From NCBI GenBank assembly GCA_965240325.2, contig OZ251228.1:124001-188000 (forward strand): a stretch of DNA of 64,000 nucleotides. The letters run 5' to 3'. The stretch is from Rebecca billardiae RCC1528 (Eukaryota; Haptophyta). Within the stretch, counting starts at the first letter, position 1, and every line of letters starts with the position of its first letter. Made by a program: the position numbers and the translations under genes. Under the pieces are notes generated by a model that worked only from the letters and a program-made list of their open reading frames with translations, was not told where the DNA came from and searched no databases. Positions 1-15,264 of the stretch are shown piece after piece.

Positions 1-271
1 GCGTTGAGCGGGCGGTGATCAGGGCCCCCCCGCTTGCCGCCGGCCCGGGCGGCCAGCCGGCTGATCAGAAGGCGGTCCGGGGGCTCATCCCGACTTATTG
101 CGCGCGATTAGTGGGGCAGTCCGGAAGCCAACGACCTTCTCATTCGTCGGCTTCTCAGATTCAGGCGAGCTCAATAATTGCCGGACCACCCCGAGCAATA
201 CCCGGCCTATGATGAGTACAAACGGCGCCGTATCTGTCTTGCAAGTACGGGTAACGGGGGTACCGTCGTCA

Positions 272-1018
272 TCAGAAGAGCTCGGGCAGCGCGCGCGGCA
301 GGTCGTGGATCGACGCGATGCTCGCGTCTACCTCCTCGGCGAGCCCGTGCGCGGCGGGGCCGCACGCGACGGCGCGCCAGCCCGCAAGCTTGGCGCCGCG
401 AAGGTTGGCCGGCGCGTCGTCGACGAGGATGCACGCGCCCGGCGGCGGCGGCGCGCCGTCCGCGCCCGCCGCGAGTGCGCGCGCCGCGGCGAGGGCCTCG
501 GCCGAGTGCTTCGCGGCGAAGCCGACGGCGCGCACGTCGATGATCGGCCGGTGCTTCACGGCGAGCAACTCCGCCACGCCGAGCGCCTCCAGGCAGCGCT
601 GCGCGTGCGACGCGGTCGATGCCGTGTACACGCGCACGTCGCACGCGGCGCGCGCCGCGAGCCGCCGCAGCAGCTCGGCGAGCCTCTCGTCGCGGCCAAA
701 GGCGAGCGGCACCGCGTGCGTCGTCTCGAGGAAGTGCTGCGCGTCGTGCGCAATCCCCTCGGCGCGCAGCCCGCGCAGGCACGTGCCGTGCGTGCGGTAC
801 AGCTCGACCGCGCGCGCGCGCGGCACCCCGAGCTGCTCGGTGCAGTAGGCGAGGATGGACGCGTGCAGCGCGGCCTGCGTGCGCCCGCCGTCGTCGTAGA
901 GCGTGTCGTCGACGTCGAGGAAGAGCGTCGGCCGGTGCGCGCCCGCGGGGGTGGCCAGGCGCCGCGCCGCGCCCGTGAGGCGCCGCGCCACCGCCGCCGG
1001 CGCGGCCGCGGCAGCCAT
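272..1018 (-). CDS. HAD-superfamily phosphatase, pyrimidine 5'-nucleotidase-like
   Basis: A single-exon frame of 248 residues. HAD motif I is DVDDTLYDD with the two catalytic Asp at about residues 35 and 37. A downstream VYTAS segment fits motif II, a Lys follows in the expected interval, and ILVDDAPANLRGA near the C-terminus fits motif IV. The cap between motifs I and II is all-helical, as in the SDT1/pyrimidine 5'-nucleotidase group, which dephosphorylates nucleoside monophosphates; the substrate here is inferred only. The first 28 residues are Ala/Arg-rich without acids and may be an organelle-targeting peptide. The start is the first ATG; an in-frame GTG one codon upstream was not used. 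The gene is head-to-head with the kinesin gene, 194 bp between starts. Confidence 0.82.
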   Translation of the reverse strand: MAAAAAPAAVARRLTGAARRLATPAGAHRPTLFLDVDDTLYDDGGRTQAALHASILAYCTEQLGVPRARAVELYRTHGTCLRGLRAEGIAHDAQHFLETTHAVPLAFGRDERLAELLRRLAARAACDVRVYTASTASHAQRCLEALGVAELLAVKHRPIIDVRAVGFAAKHSAEALAAARALAAGADGAPPPPGACILVDDAPANLRGAKLAGWRAVACGPAAHGLAEEVDASIASIHDLPRALPELF

Positions 1019-1212
1019 CACGACGAGCCGTCTTTCTTATAGTTTCTTTATTGGCCGCCGCCGCCGCCGGGAAGTTCAATACTTCAATTCAGGAGTTTTT
1101 TAAAAATCCATCACGTTCGCGGTTCGACCTTCGACGAGGACCTCGAACCTGACGACAGCCCTTGAAACCAAATTGAAACGCTCCGCGGCCGAGTCGAGCG
1201 TCGTCGGGGGCC
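1019..1212. promoter_or_regulatory. Short divergent intergenic region, putative bidirectional promoter
   Basis: These 194 bp separate the start codons of the leftward HAD gene and the rightward kinesin gene, so both promoters or a shared one must lie here or overlap the 5' ends. The GC content falls locally, with T-rich and A-rich patches around 1030-1110. No TATA box or recognised element is claimed. Confidence 0.4.
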
Positions 1213-4200
1213 ATGAGCGCGCTGGACGACGTCGACTTTGAGCTGTGCGTGCGGCACGCGGAGGTGCGGCGCACGTGGGACACGTTTGGCCCGCGCACCG
1301 CCCTCCTCCTCACCCGCTTCGCCGAGCGCGTCGAGGCCCTCGGCGTCCACGCCCTCCGCGACGACGAGCTGCGGCTCGTGGTGGACACGATCCGACGCGT
1401 CGAGCCCACGCAGTGGCCGGAGGCGCACTCGCGCTGGGCCGCGCGCGCGCTCGTGCGCACGTGGCTCACCGACGCGTACGGCGTCCTCGCGCAGGCGCGC
1501 GAGCTCGTCGCCGACGACCCCGCCGACGAGAACACCGACGCAAGCAACGCGCGCCGGCCCGCGCTGCTGAGCGCGCCGGAGAGGCTGGCGCCGCCCAAGC
1601 TGCGCGAGGCGCTGGCGCCCTTCTACGCGAAGGGGGTCGACCGGCTGCCCGCGACCGACCTCCGCGCCGTCGCGCGCGCCGTCGCGTGGATCACGCGCAC
1701 CGAGCCGCCCACGACCGCCAAGCAGCAGCGGCGCATGGTGGCAGATTGGGTCCTCGCAGCGCGGGCGCCCCCCGCCCCCGGCGCAGCCGCGGCCGGCGCT
1801 GCGGCCGCGGCGGGCGCGCCGCGCAGGGCCGAGCAGGAGCGATCGGCTGTGCCGCTCGGCGCTGGTGCCGCGCCGCGCTCCGGCCCGGCGGCGCGGCCGA
1901 CGGCGCGCGCGGCCGAGCGCGCCGCGGCAGGCGGTGCGCCGCGAGGCGGTGTGAGCTTCGTGGTGGACGTGCGCGGCGCGGGGCAGGCGGCGGCCGAGGC
2001 GCACGCGCGCTCGCCACCGGCGGAGCTCCCGGCGCCGCGCGCCGACGTCGACGCGGCGGCGCCGGCCGCCGCACCGGCCGCACCGCGCGCCGAGCGCGCG
2101 GCCGCCAAGGGCGCGCCGACGGCCGGCGGTCCGGAGCCGGAGCCGTGCGGCGTGGAGGCGGAGCTGTGCAGTCCGGAGGCGGAGCTGTGCGGCGTGGAGG
2201 GCGACGCGCTCTCGGCGATGCTCGTGTGCCCGGGCGTGGCGCTCTCGCACGTGCACTGGCGCACGCTCGGCGCGCTCGGCCAGCTCAACCGCGCGTGGCG
2301 CGCGTGGCGCGCGCAGCCGGCCGCGTGGCGCGCGCTCTGCGCCGCCATCGCGCGCGACGAATCGCTCTACTGCCCCGCGCTGCCGCCCGCGCCGCCGGGC
2401 ACGCGCGCGGCGGAGGGTGCTGCGCGCTGGTCCAAGCTGTTCTGGGAGGCGCTGTACCCCGCGCGCCACGCGTGGCGCGCGCAGCACGCCCACCCGGACG
2501 GCGGCGCCGCGCCCGGACCGCGCCCCGTCGAGCGGCTCAAGATGGAGGTGGCGGTGCGGCTCAAGCCGGGCGCGCAGGCGCGGGGCGCGGCGCTGCGGCT
2601 GCCGCTGCACCAGCGGCTGCGCATGCGCGCGCCGGGCGAGCTGCTCGACGCGTCGTCCGCGCAGGTCAGCGTCGACGCTCTGCGCGGCGCGGGGCTCCTC
2701 GCCGCCGGCGCCGAGCTCCCACCGGACGTCCTGGCCGCGCTGCTCGAGGCGCGCGCGCTCGACTTTTGCGGCGCGGCCGCGCGGCGCGGCGCCGAGCCGC
2801 GGCGGGCGCGCGGCGCGGGCGAGGCGGAGGGCGAGGGCGGCGAGGCGGCGGCGGCGGGCGAGGACGGCGCGGAGGCGGCGGGCGGTGCCGCAGCAGCCGC
2901 CGACCACGCCGCCGCCGCCGCCGCCCTCCACGCCGCCGCCGCCGAGGCCGGCGCGCCTCGCGAGACGGCGGGCGCGCCCGCCGCCGCCGCCGCCGGCTCC
3001 GGCGACGAGGCGGATGCGGAGGAGACGGGCGCGCGGCGTGGCGGCGCGGGCGGCGCGGCGCGCGTGCTGCTGGCCGAGGCGGGGCGCATCGTGCTCTACT
3101 ACCCCGGCGTGGGCATCCGCCCGTTCCGCTTCGCCGCCGTCTGGGACGGCGCCGCCTCGCAGGCGGCCGTGTACGAGGGCTGCGCGCGCGCCGCGGTGTG
3201 CGCGGCGCTCAACGGGCTGAACGCTTGCGTGCTCCTGTACGGGCAGACGGGCTCGGGCAAGACGCACACCTGCTTCGGCCCGCCGGGCGTGCTCGAGCCC
3301 GACGCGCTGCGCGGCGCGGCCGAGGCGGCGGCGAACGCGCCGCGCGGCCGCGCCGCGCTGCCGGAGCAATGGGGCCTCGCGCTCCGCGCCGCCGCCGAGC
3401 TGATGGCCGAGGCGGCCGCGCCCTCCGTCCCCTCGGTGCGCACGGCGGTGAGCGTGCAGTACGTGCAGGTGTACGGGGACAGCATCTTCGACCTGCTCGG
3501 CGACCGGCCCGCCGGCCTGCGGCAGGCGTGCGCGACGGACGGCGGCGGCGGCGGCGTGCGCGTGAGCGCGGACGAGCTGCCGTGCACCGACCTCGCCGCC
3601 CTCCTCCGCCTCCTCTCCGCGGGCGAGGCGCGCAAGCGGTACCGAGCGACCGCGATGAACGAGCGCTCGTCGCGCGCGCACACGCTGCTCATCCTGCACG
3701 TCGCGCGCGCGCACGAGGCCAGCGGCGCGCTCACGCGCTCGCAGCTGCACATCGTCGACCTCGCGGGCTCCGAGCAGCTCAAGCTCTCGCGCGCGAGCGG
3801 CGCGGGCCGCGCCGAGGCGATCGCGATCAACCGCTCCCTGCTCTGCCTCGGGCAGGTGATCAGCGCGCTGCAGCAGGAGCGCGCGCACGTGCCCTTCCGC
3901 GAGAGCGCGCTCACCATGCTGCTGCGCGGCTCGCTCGGCGGCTCGTCGCGCACGACGGTGTGCGTGACCGCGCCGACCGCGGACAAGCACGCCGCACAGA
4001 CGTACCATGCGCTCTCCTTTGGCGAGCGCTGCTCGCTCGTGACGACCGCCGCGAGCGTCGAGGTGGGCTCGCTCGCCGAGGCGCTGGCCGCCATCGACGA
4101 CGCGCTCGCGCGCTGCGACGCGAGCCTCGGCGCGCTGCGCGCGCGCGGCCTCGAAGACTCGGCGGGCGCGCGCAAGCTGCGCGAGCGCGCGGCCGAGCTC

Positions 4201-4260
4201 GGCCAGAAGCGCGCCGCGCTCGCGCCGCCAGGCCATCCGCATCGCCATCGGATTCCGTGA
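1213..4260 (+). CDS. F-box-like / kinesin motor fusion protein
   Basis: A single-exon protein of 1015 residues. The N-terminal ~185 residues are helical and unrecognised, followed by an Ala/Pro-rich linker. Residues ~344-421 resemble an F-box plus trailing helix (LNRAWRAW, then WSKLFWEALYPARHAW). The kinesin motor begins with a beta-1 equivalent, KMEVAVRLKPG (~443), followed by about 160-180 inserted Ala/Glu-rich residues, then resumes. It has P-loop GQTGSGKT (677-684), switch I NERSSRAH (~816) and switch II DLAGSE (849-854), with the HVPFRESALTMLLRGSLGG signature after. All nucleotide-binding motifs look intact, so ATPase activity on microtubules is expected. There is only a short tail after the motor, so it is a C-terminal-motor arrangement. 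The F-box call is inference from pattern; the kinesin call is firm. Kinesin subfamily is not assigned. Confidence 0.88.
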   Translation: MSALDDVDFELCVRHAEVRRTWDTFGPRTALLLTRFAERVEALGVHALRDDELRLVVDTIRRVEPTQWPEAHSRWAARALVRTWLTDAYGVLAQARELVADDPADENTDASNARRPALLSAPERLAPPKLREALAPFYAKGVDRLPATDLRAVARAVAWITRTEPPTTAKQQRRMVADWVLAARAPPAPGAAAAGAAAAAGAPRRAEQERSAVPLGAGAAPRSGPAARPTARAAERAAAGGAPRGGVSFVVDVRGAGQAAAEAHARSPPAELPAPRADVDAAAPAAAPAAPRAERAAAKGAPTAGGPEPEPCGVEAELCSPEAELCGVEGDALSAMLVCPGVALSHVHWRTLGALGQLNRAWRAWRAQPAAWRALCAAIARDESLYCPALPPAPPGTRAAEGAARWSKLFWEALYPARHAWRAQHAHPDGGAAPGPRPVERLKMEVAVRLKPGAQARGAALRLPLHQRLRMRAPGELLDASSAQVSVDALRGAGLLAAGAELPPDVLAALLEARALDFCGAAARRGAEPRRARGAGEAEGEGGEAAAAGEDGAEAAGGAAAAADHAAAAAALHAAAAEAGAPRETAGAPAAAAAGSGDEADAEETGARRGGAGGAARVLLAEAGRIVLYYPGVGIRPFRFAAVWDGAASQAAVYEGCARAAVCAALNGLNACVLLYGQTGSGKTHTCFGPPGVLEPDALRGAAEAAANAPRGRAALPEQWGLALRAAAELMAEAAAPSVPSVRTAVSVQYVQVYGDSIFDLLGDRPAGLRQACATDGGGGGVRVSADELPCTDLAALLRLLSAGEARKRYRATAMNERSSRAHTLLILHVARAHEASGALTRSQLHIVDLAGSEQLKLSRASGAGRAEAIAINRSLLCLGQVISALQQERAHVPFRESALTMLLRGSLGGSSRTTVCVTAPTADKHAAQTYHALSFGERCSLVTTAASVEVGSLAEALAAIDDALARCDASLGALRARGLEDSAGARKLRERAAELGQKRAALAPPGHPHRHRIP

Positions 4261-9283
<5,023 letters not shown>

Positions 9284-10082
9284 GCGCGCGCCCACCGCCC
9301 TCGGCCGGCGGCCGGCCTCGGCCCACGCGCGCGCGCGCACGCCCCCGGACGCCGCGGCCGAGTCGGCGGCCGTCGGGTGCGCGCGCGTGTGGCTCACGGG
9401 CGCAGACGTCGCCGCGGCTGCGCGCTCCGGCGCGCGTGCCGCCCGCCCGCGAGTACGCTTGAGCTCGGACCGTGCACTACGAAAAGAGGCGCGGGCCCGG
9501 GACTGACGCGGCGCACGCGCTCGCACGACTCTCATCTCACCGTCTCCGTCCGCTTACCGGCCCCACAAGGCTCGATCTCTCTGCCGCGCGCGCCGCGCAT
9601 CATTGCGCGCGTATACTGACTACTGTCGTAACGCGTGGCACCACACTCTGCGCTTCATCCTGGCGACGAAGCCGCCTGTTCGCCCGCCTGTTATTCTATG
9701 ATGCCTCCGTCATCGGATTCAAATTTCAATCCAGGTCGGGGTCCCTCCCAACTGATTACTGTCAAATACTGAACTGGGGCGACGATATTCTGCCTCTGGC
9801 GCACTCAGAATGGCGGCGTCCTATAGATTTCGTCTCTCACCCAGAATCGACGCGCGTAATTTTTCACGGCGGCCACTGCGATGCCAGCGTGTGAGCGGGC
9901 CCCGCCAGGCGCCAGCGCCAGCGGCAGCGGGCGCGGCGCGGATCAGTCATTCACTGCAGATCACTCATCAGCCCGTCGTCACCGTCGCCGCCGGTCCGGC
10001 GACACTCACGTCAGGCCGCAGCCGCCGACGGCGGACGGGCCGTGATCAAATGTCGCGCATCAATGATCAACGACTGCGCTGG
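9284..10082. other. Intergenic region between convergent genes, unassigned open frame inside
   Basis: The 3' flank of ATP synthase beta and of the ligand-gated channel gene. The part from about 9600 to 9900 is noticeably lower in GC than its surroundings and holds an open frame on the + strand ending at 9894, whose last ~65 residues are compositionally ordinary and not Arg/Ala-biased. No homology could be recognised, so no gene is called. Confidence 0.4.
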
Positions 10083-12247
10083 TCACTTGATCATCATGCG
10101 CCCGAAGAAGGTGTGATTGCCCTGCGCCTGCGGCGGTGCCGACGCTTGCCTCTGCGCCGGCGCCGGCGCCGGCGCGGCTGCGCGTGCCGCAGCTGCGTGC
10201 GGCGCGGCCCCGGGCGCGGGCGGCGGCGCAGAGGCTGGTGCCGCGGCCACGCGCGGCCGCTCCGGTGGTGCCGACTGCGGCCTGGCTGGGCTGGCGGCGG
10301 CAGCGCCGCCTCCGCCACGCCTCGGGAAGAGCGACAGCCGCGCGGCGGGCGGGTTGTTGCCCGAGCTGCTCGCGCCGCGCTGAGCAGCGCCTGGCGGCGC
10401 GGCGGCGGTAGAGGCGGTGGCGGCCACCGCGGCCCTCGGCGGCTGGGCGGGCGCGGCGCTCGTCGCCGGCGGCGGCGGCCCACGCTGCCGCGGCGCGGTC
10501 GGCGCCACGGCGGGCGCCGCGCCGGGCGCCGCGGCGGGCGCCGCCGCCAGCGCACCCCGCGCCGACGCGCCGCCAGCCGACCTGCTGCGCGCGACGCGCA
10601 CCTCGTTGAGTGAGAGCCCGCGCGGCTTGGGCGGCGGCTGGCGGCGGCCGCGCCCGCTCGCCGAGTAGGCGCGCAGCTTGCCCCAGTGCGCGCTCGCCGC
10701 CTCCCGCTCCTTGTCCACGTGCGAGCTGAGCCCGAGCCTCGCGCCCAGGTTGTGGCACGCGCGCACAACCGAGAACCAGCGCGGGAAGATGTACACCCCG
10801 CCCACCGATCGCTCGTGCGGCAGCTGCTGCACGGGCGCGAGGTGCGTGCGCAGGCGCACGTAGTAGAGGCCGATGAAGAGGACCAGCACCACCTGCCCGC
10901 CCAGCCAGCTGAGCAGGAAGAAGAACGCGATGGACTCGTCCACCTGCGTCGCCTGCTCGAACGTGTAGCTGCCATGTGTGTGCAGCCACGTGAGCGCAAA
11001 GTTCTCCACCGCGATGGCGATCAGGAAGATGAAGCACATGAACATGTACTGCCAAGCGACACACGCCGCCGGCGCGCGCGGCGCGGCGCGCGGCGCCGGG
11101 CGCGTGAGCCGCGCGCTCGGGGCGGGGGTGGAGGGTGCGCGCCGCTCTCGATCGGTCGCAGCTCGGGCGCGGCGGCGCGGCCCGCGCGCGCGCGAACGCA
11201 CGCACGCGCACACGCACACACACGCACACACACACACACACACACACCCGCACACGCACACACACGCACACACACGCACACACACGCACACACACGCACA
11301 CACACGCACACACACGCACACTGAGGGAGCACACGCGCACGTACCCAGTCGAGCAGAGTGAAGTAGGACACCTTCGGGATCAGGTCGGCGACGGTGAACT
11401 TGAAGGCCATCTCGGTGAGCAGCAGCGTGAAGTTGGTCGCGACGCGGTCGGCGAGGTTGTCCACCGGGATCCCGTACGCGATCAGCCCGAGCGTGGAGAG
11501 GAGAAAGTTGATGAGCATCACGTTCCAGATGTAGAAGGCGGGCTCGCGCGACACCTGCACGCGGATGGCGGCGCTCGCGCGGCCCTGCTCGTTGACGTAG
11601 CACTCGAGCGGGAGCGGCTCGTGCAGCGTCCACTCGGCGATCTTGCGCTCCTGCAGGTTGAGCGAGCCCGCCATCGGGCGCAGCCGGCGGTAGTACCACT
11701 CGGTGCGCAGCACGATCCGCAGCTCTTGCGCGTCAAACGGGAAATTGAACAGCACCTGGATCAGGCGGATCGTGCCGCGGTAGCGCTGCTCCCAGCGCAC
11801 GATGCCCGGCGGGTCGGACGGGTCGAGGGAGATGATGGGCTGCTCGCATGGCTCCGCGTCGATCGAGTTGGCGATCGTGATGAACGGGATGCTCGCGAGG
11901 TTCTCGTCGTTGAGGAAGACGCGGTGCTGGGCGGAGCGCTTGTGCACGGTCGTCAGGTCGACCAGCCGCATCTCGAGCTTGAAGTCGACGTGGAAGGAGC
12001 GCGAGACGGCCTCGATCGCGTGGATCGAGTAGATCGTGTACCGCATGTACACCACCCGCGACGCGCCCACCTCTCGCGCCAGATCGCCCGCGATGTCGCG
12101 CGCGCGCTTCGCGCAGCCCTCCCGGTAGTGCGCCTGGATGATGTGCGCGGCCATGTGCTCCTCGGCGGAGGGCTCGGGCCGCGCGCGGCGCGGCCCGCTC
12201 GGCCGCTTGGACGCGCGCCGCGCGCGCCGGTCGGTCACGCGATGCAT
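10083..12247 (-). CDS. Pentameric ligand-gated ion channel subunit (Cys-loop superfamily, no Cys-loop)
   Basis: Two exons read leftward, 12247-11345 and 11048-10083, 622 residues. The LLDW|YMFMCFIF join restores the third membrane helix. The extracellular beta-sandwich (residues ~60-230) has the superfamily FPFDAQ motif, but the two cysteines that flank it in animal receptors are absent, as in prokaryotic channels. Four membrane spans follow: WNVMLINFLLSTLGLIAYG, a pore-lining segment around ATNFTLLLTEMAF, the spliced M3, and FFFLLSWLGGQVVLVLFIGL. An Ala/Pro-rich tail of ~200 residues follows M4. No clear signal peptide is seen; the N-terminus is Arg-rich with an IQ-like IIQAHYREG. Ligand and ion selectivity cannot be told from sequence. 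The first in-frame ATG was chosen; the exostosin gene starts 195 bp upstream on the other strand. Confidence 0.85.
11199..11321. repeat. CA/CACACG simple repeat inside the channel-gene intron
   Basis: About 120 bp of (CA)n interspersed with G. It lies inside the 296-nt intron (11049-11344) of the ion channel gene, just downstream of its GTACGT donor when read on the - strand, where it appears as a TG-rich tract. Confidence 0.9.
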
Positions 12248-12442
12248 GCCCGCGCTCGGCCCGTCAGCTGCTGGGTGGAGAGCTCCGATGGCGGTCGGTC
12301 GATGGTGGCCGTCAGCTAAAAAACTTGCGCTTGATGTCAAAAAAGAGCCAGGCGCGGAGACGCGCACGCACGAGCTCGCGATCTCAACAAGTCGCTCGCT
12401 TTCTTGCAACGGCTGGAGAGCTTCGCGCTGGAACCTACGGCG
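12248..12442. promoter_or_regulatory. Divergent intergenic region between channel and glycosyltransferase genes
   Basis: Only 195 bp separate the two ATG codons. A short A-rich patch lies at about 12316-12350 (two runs of A), the only clear compositional landmark. A shared bidirectional promoter is inferred from position alone. Confidence 0.35.
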
Positions 12443-13410
12443 ATGGTTGCGGTCGCCCGCGCGAGGCGCGCGCCGCGCCCCCTCCTCGCCGCCGTCCTGC
12501 TGATCGGCGCGTGCGCCGGGCAGGACAGCAGCCCGGGGCCCCGTCCCACCACATACGCCGCGCTCGTCGCCAACACCTCGCGCCTGCTCGCCGAGCCGGG
12601 CGTGCGCGCGGGCGGCGCCGTGCTCGCAGAGCAGCGGCGGGTGCTGGCCGCGGCCGCGCCGTTCTGGCGCGCGGCGCGGCAGCCGCGGTGCTCGCTCGCG
12701 CCCGGCCCCGCGGCGGGGTCGTACAACCTGCGCGGCGACCACACCATGTACACCCGATGGCTCGCGTGGGCCGCGGCCGCCGAGCTGCCCGGCGCGGTGT
12801 ACGTGCCTCTGCCGTGGCACTTCATCCTGGAGGAGTGCGCGCGCGGCAAGCAGCTGCCCGAGCTGGCGCAGGCGGCGATGCAGCTGGTGGGCGGGCTGCG
12901 GCTGGCGGAGTTCCCGCACGTGCTCACGCTGATGCAGGCCTCGCTGTGGCAGCTCGAGGAGCTCACCGCCTTGTCGGTGCCGGGCGTGGGCGGCAAGCCC
13001 GCCAAGCCGGGCGCGCGCGCCGGCAGCAGGCGCGGCGGCGCCGTGCGCGCGCACCCGGCGTACACGCGCCTCGCGCAGGGCGTGGCGCTGGTCTTCGACG
13101 CGCGCGGCACGCTGCCGCGCGCGGTGCAGCCGCGCGCGAGGCCCATCCCGCTCCTCTACGACGCGGCGCGGCCGCTCGTCCCGCCCGAGCGCAAGCGGGC
13201 AGACGTCATGTTCGCTGGCACGTGCACGTCACCCGCGCGGTGCGCGCTCAGCCGTGCGCTGTACGACGCGCGAGGCGCGCCGACCGCCGCGTTCCGCGCG
13301 AGCGTGCGCAGGGCGCCGAGGGCGCGCGCGCTGTCGTGGGCGCTCGTGCAGCCGTGCCTGCCCTTCATCCTGCCCAACTCGCGCGCGGCGCGCGCCTCCG
13401 AGCATCGCTC

Positions 13411-13442
<32 letters not shown>

Positions 13443-14071
13443 CGGGCGTCGCGACAGCGTCTGCCAAGCGCGCCGCGCGCGGCGGCGGCAGCGCTGGCGG
13501 CGCCAAGCGGCCGAGCCACCGGCGGCGGCGGCTCGCGACGCCGGCTGCCGCGCGCGCCTCGCGGCTGAGCGCCGACGCCTTCCGCGCGCGGCAGGGGCAA
13601 TGCACGTGGTTCATCGCGCCGCGCGGCACGTACCCGGCCTCGCTCAATATGTACGAGGCATTACAGGTGGGTACTTTACCCGTCCATATCTGGGCGTACG
13701 AGCCGAAGCAGCGGTGCCCGCCGTGCGACTGCGTGGACTGGCCGCGCGAGCGGCGGTGGACGGTGCCGCCGCCCGAGCCGTGGCACGCGCCGTGGCTCCC
13801 CTACGTTCGCGAGCTCGGCGTGGACTACTCGCGCATCGGGCTGGTTGTGCATGCCTCCGAGGTGGGCGGGCTGGTGGAGCGACTGCAGCGCGCGCACGCC
13901 AACGCGTCGGACGTGCGCGCGCGGCTGGCGCGCGCGGCGGAGCTGCGCCCGCTGTTCACGCCGGCGGGCGCGGCCGAGTTTGTGCGGCACGAGGTGGCCG
14001 AGCTCGTCTGGCGGAGGCTTCGCGCGGGGGGCGGCCTGCCGAGCGCCGCAAACGCCACGAGCCAGATCTGA
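12443..14071 (+). CDS. Exostosin-family (GT47-like) glycosyltransferase, secretory pathway
   Basis: A single-exon protein of 542 residues. A basic N-terminus followed by LLAAVLLIGACAG gives a signal peptide or signal anchor. The central part has a Gly-run (residues ~330-340) and an Arg/Ala-rich low-complexity stretch. The diagnostic part is near residues 385-415: APRGTYPASLNMYEALQVG followed by LPVHIW, matching the exostosin signature in which a Glu in a FEAL/YEAL context precedes a turn and a small hydrophobic strand. The C-terminal helix region follows in the usual spacing. Such enzymes add sugars to proteoglycans or wall polysaccharides in the Golgi; donor and acceptor are unknown here. 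The codons around the signature (13640-13690) are lower in GC than the rest. The ATG was preferred over an upstream in-frame TTG. Confidence 0.72.
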
Positions 14072-14162
14072 TCCCGATGACTGATGGATTTTCCGCCATC
14101 AGGCGGTCAGGCGCGTACGCGACCGCTCGGGGAGCACGGGGCAGGCTCGACCAGCTGCTACC

Positions 14163-14410
14163 AGCGGCTGAGACTGCCAGCTGACATCCGGACCTGCACC
14201 ATCGCCCTCGCTCGGGGCACAGCAGGGCCATGCGAGCCGCGCAGCGCAGGTGGATCGCGCTCCAGCAGCTCAAGGCCGCGCTCAAGCTTTACGATCGCGG
14301 TGCAGGCTATGCTCTGCCACCAACGCCGACTTCGTGTCGACGATCGGGCACTGCCGCCGACGAATCAGGAGACCCGCGTCGTCCTACCTGTGTCGTTAAA
14401 TCATAGAATG
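14163..14410 (+). repeat. Dispersed repeat R, copy 1, with conserved 58-codon frame
   Basis: A ~250-bp sequence repeated in inverted orientation at 19731-19985 and, truncated, at 40213-40372; a ~40-bp fragment is at 20070-20110. All end in a shared ...TTAAATCATAGAAT. The frame 14230-14406 (58 residues, starting MRAAQRRWIALQQLKAA) is also open in the 19735-19914 copy, where the difference is an in-frame 3-nt indel, and broken in the third copy. No homology recognised. Whether it is a small gene, a duplicated gene tail or part of a mobile repeat is undecided. Confidence 0.75.
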
Positions 14411-14652
14411 GGTCAGCAGGCCTGCCCATCACGTGCTTTCTAATTTCTTTCGTCCGGTCTTGGAGGGCTGTCCCTGCCCGCGATTCCGCGAAACGAGTCC
14501 GGACGGGCCGGGCCTAAAACAGTCCTGGGCCGCCGAACAGCGCGCGTCGAGCGGCTCGTCGTCGGGGAAGCCCGCCCGCCAAGCCCGCCTCAGCCTCGCG
14601 CGCGGCGTTGCCGGCCGCACACAAGAGCGCGCGCGCCGCACGCGAGACGTCG

Positions 14653-15233
14653 ATGGACCCGCACGGCCACCGTGGGCCGCCACCGCCGCCGCCCCAGGCC
14701 GGCGGCTATCCCCCGGCCCCCGGGCCTCCGCCAGGCGCGTATGGCGGGTACGGCGGCGGCGGCGACGGCTACGGCGGTGGCGGCTACGGCGGCGGCGGCT
14801 ACGGCGGCGGCGGTGGCGGGTACGGTGGCGGCGGGTACGGCGGCGGTGGTGGTGGCCCCGCCGGCGGCCACGACTACCGCTGCGAAGACCCGTCCGCCTG
14901 CCCGCCCGACATCACGGCGCGCGTCGATGAGATCCTGACCGAGCGCTTCACCGCAAAGATGCGCCGCGACTTCGACACGGCGGACAGGCTTCGCGTGCGC
15001 GCTCGCGCCGCGCGGTTGCGTCGTGCCGCGTGGTCCCACTCGCGCCCCGACGCCCGGGCTGCCGCCCGTCGCTGCGCGGAGGTGTTCGCACTGCGCGCCG
15101 CGTGCACACGCTGAGATGACGCGCGCCACGCGCCGCTGCCCGCGCCCGCGCGCCGCGCCACCGCTCGACCGCAGGACCAACTCAAGTCGATGGGCGTGAT
15201 GGTGTTTGACAAGGAGAAGACCTGGAAGTACAT

Positions 15234-15264
<31 letters not shown>

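Noticed and set aside
9472-9894. 140-codon frame after ATP synthase beta
   Set aside because: The last part has ordinary composition, but there is no recognisable domain, no splice-joined upstream exon and no conserved start, so it is mentioned only as an unassigned frame.
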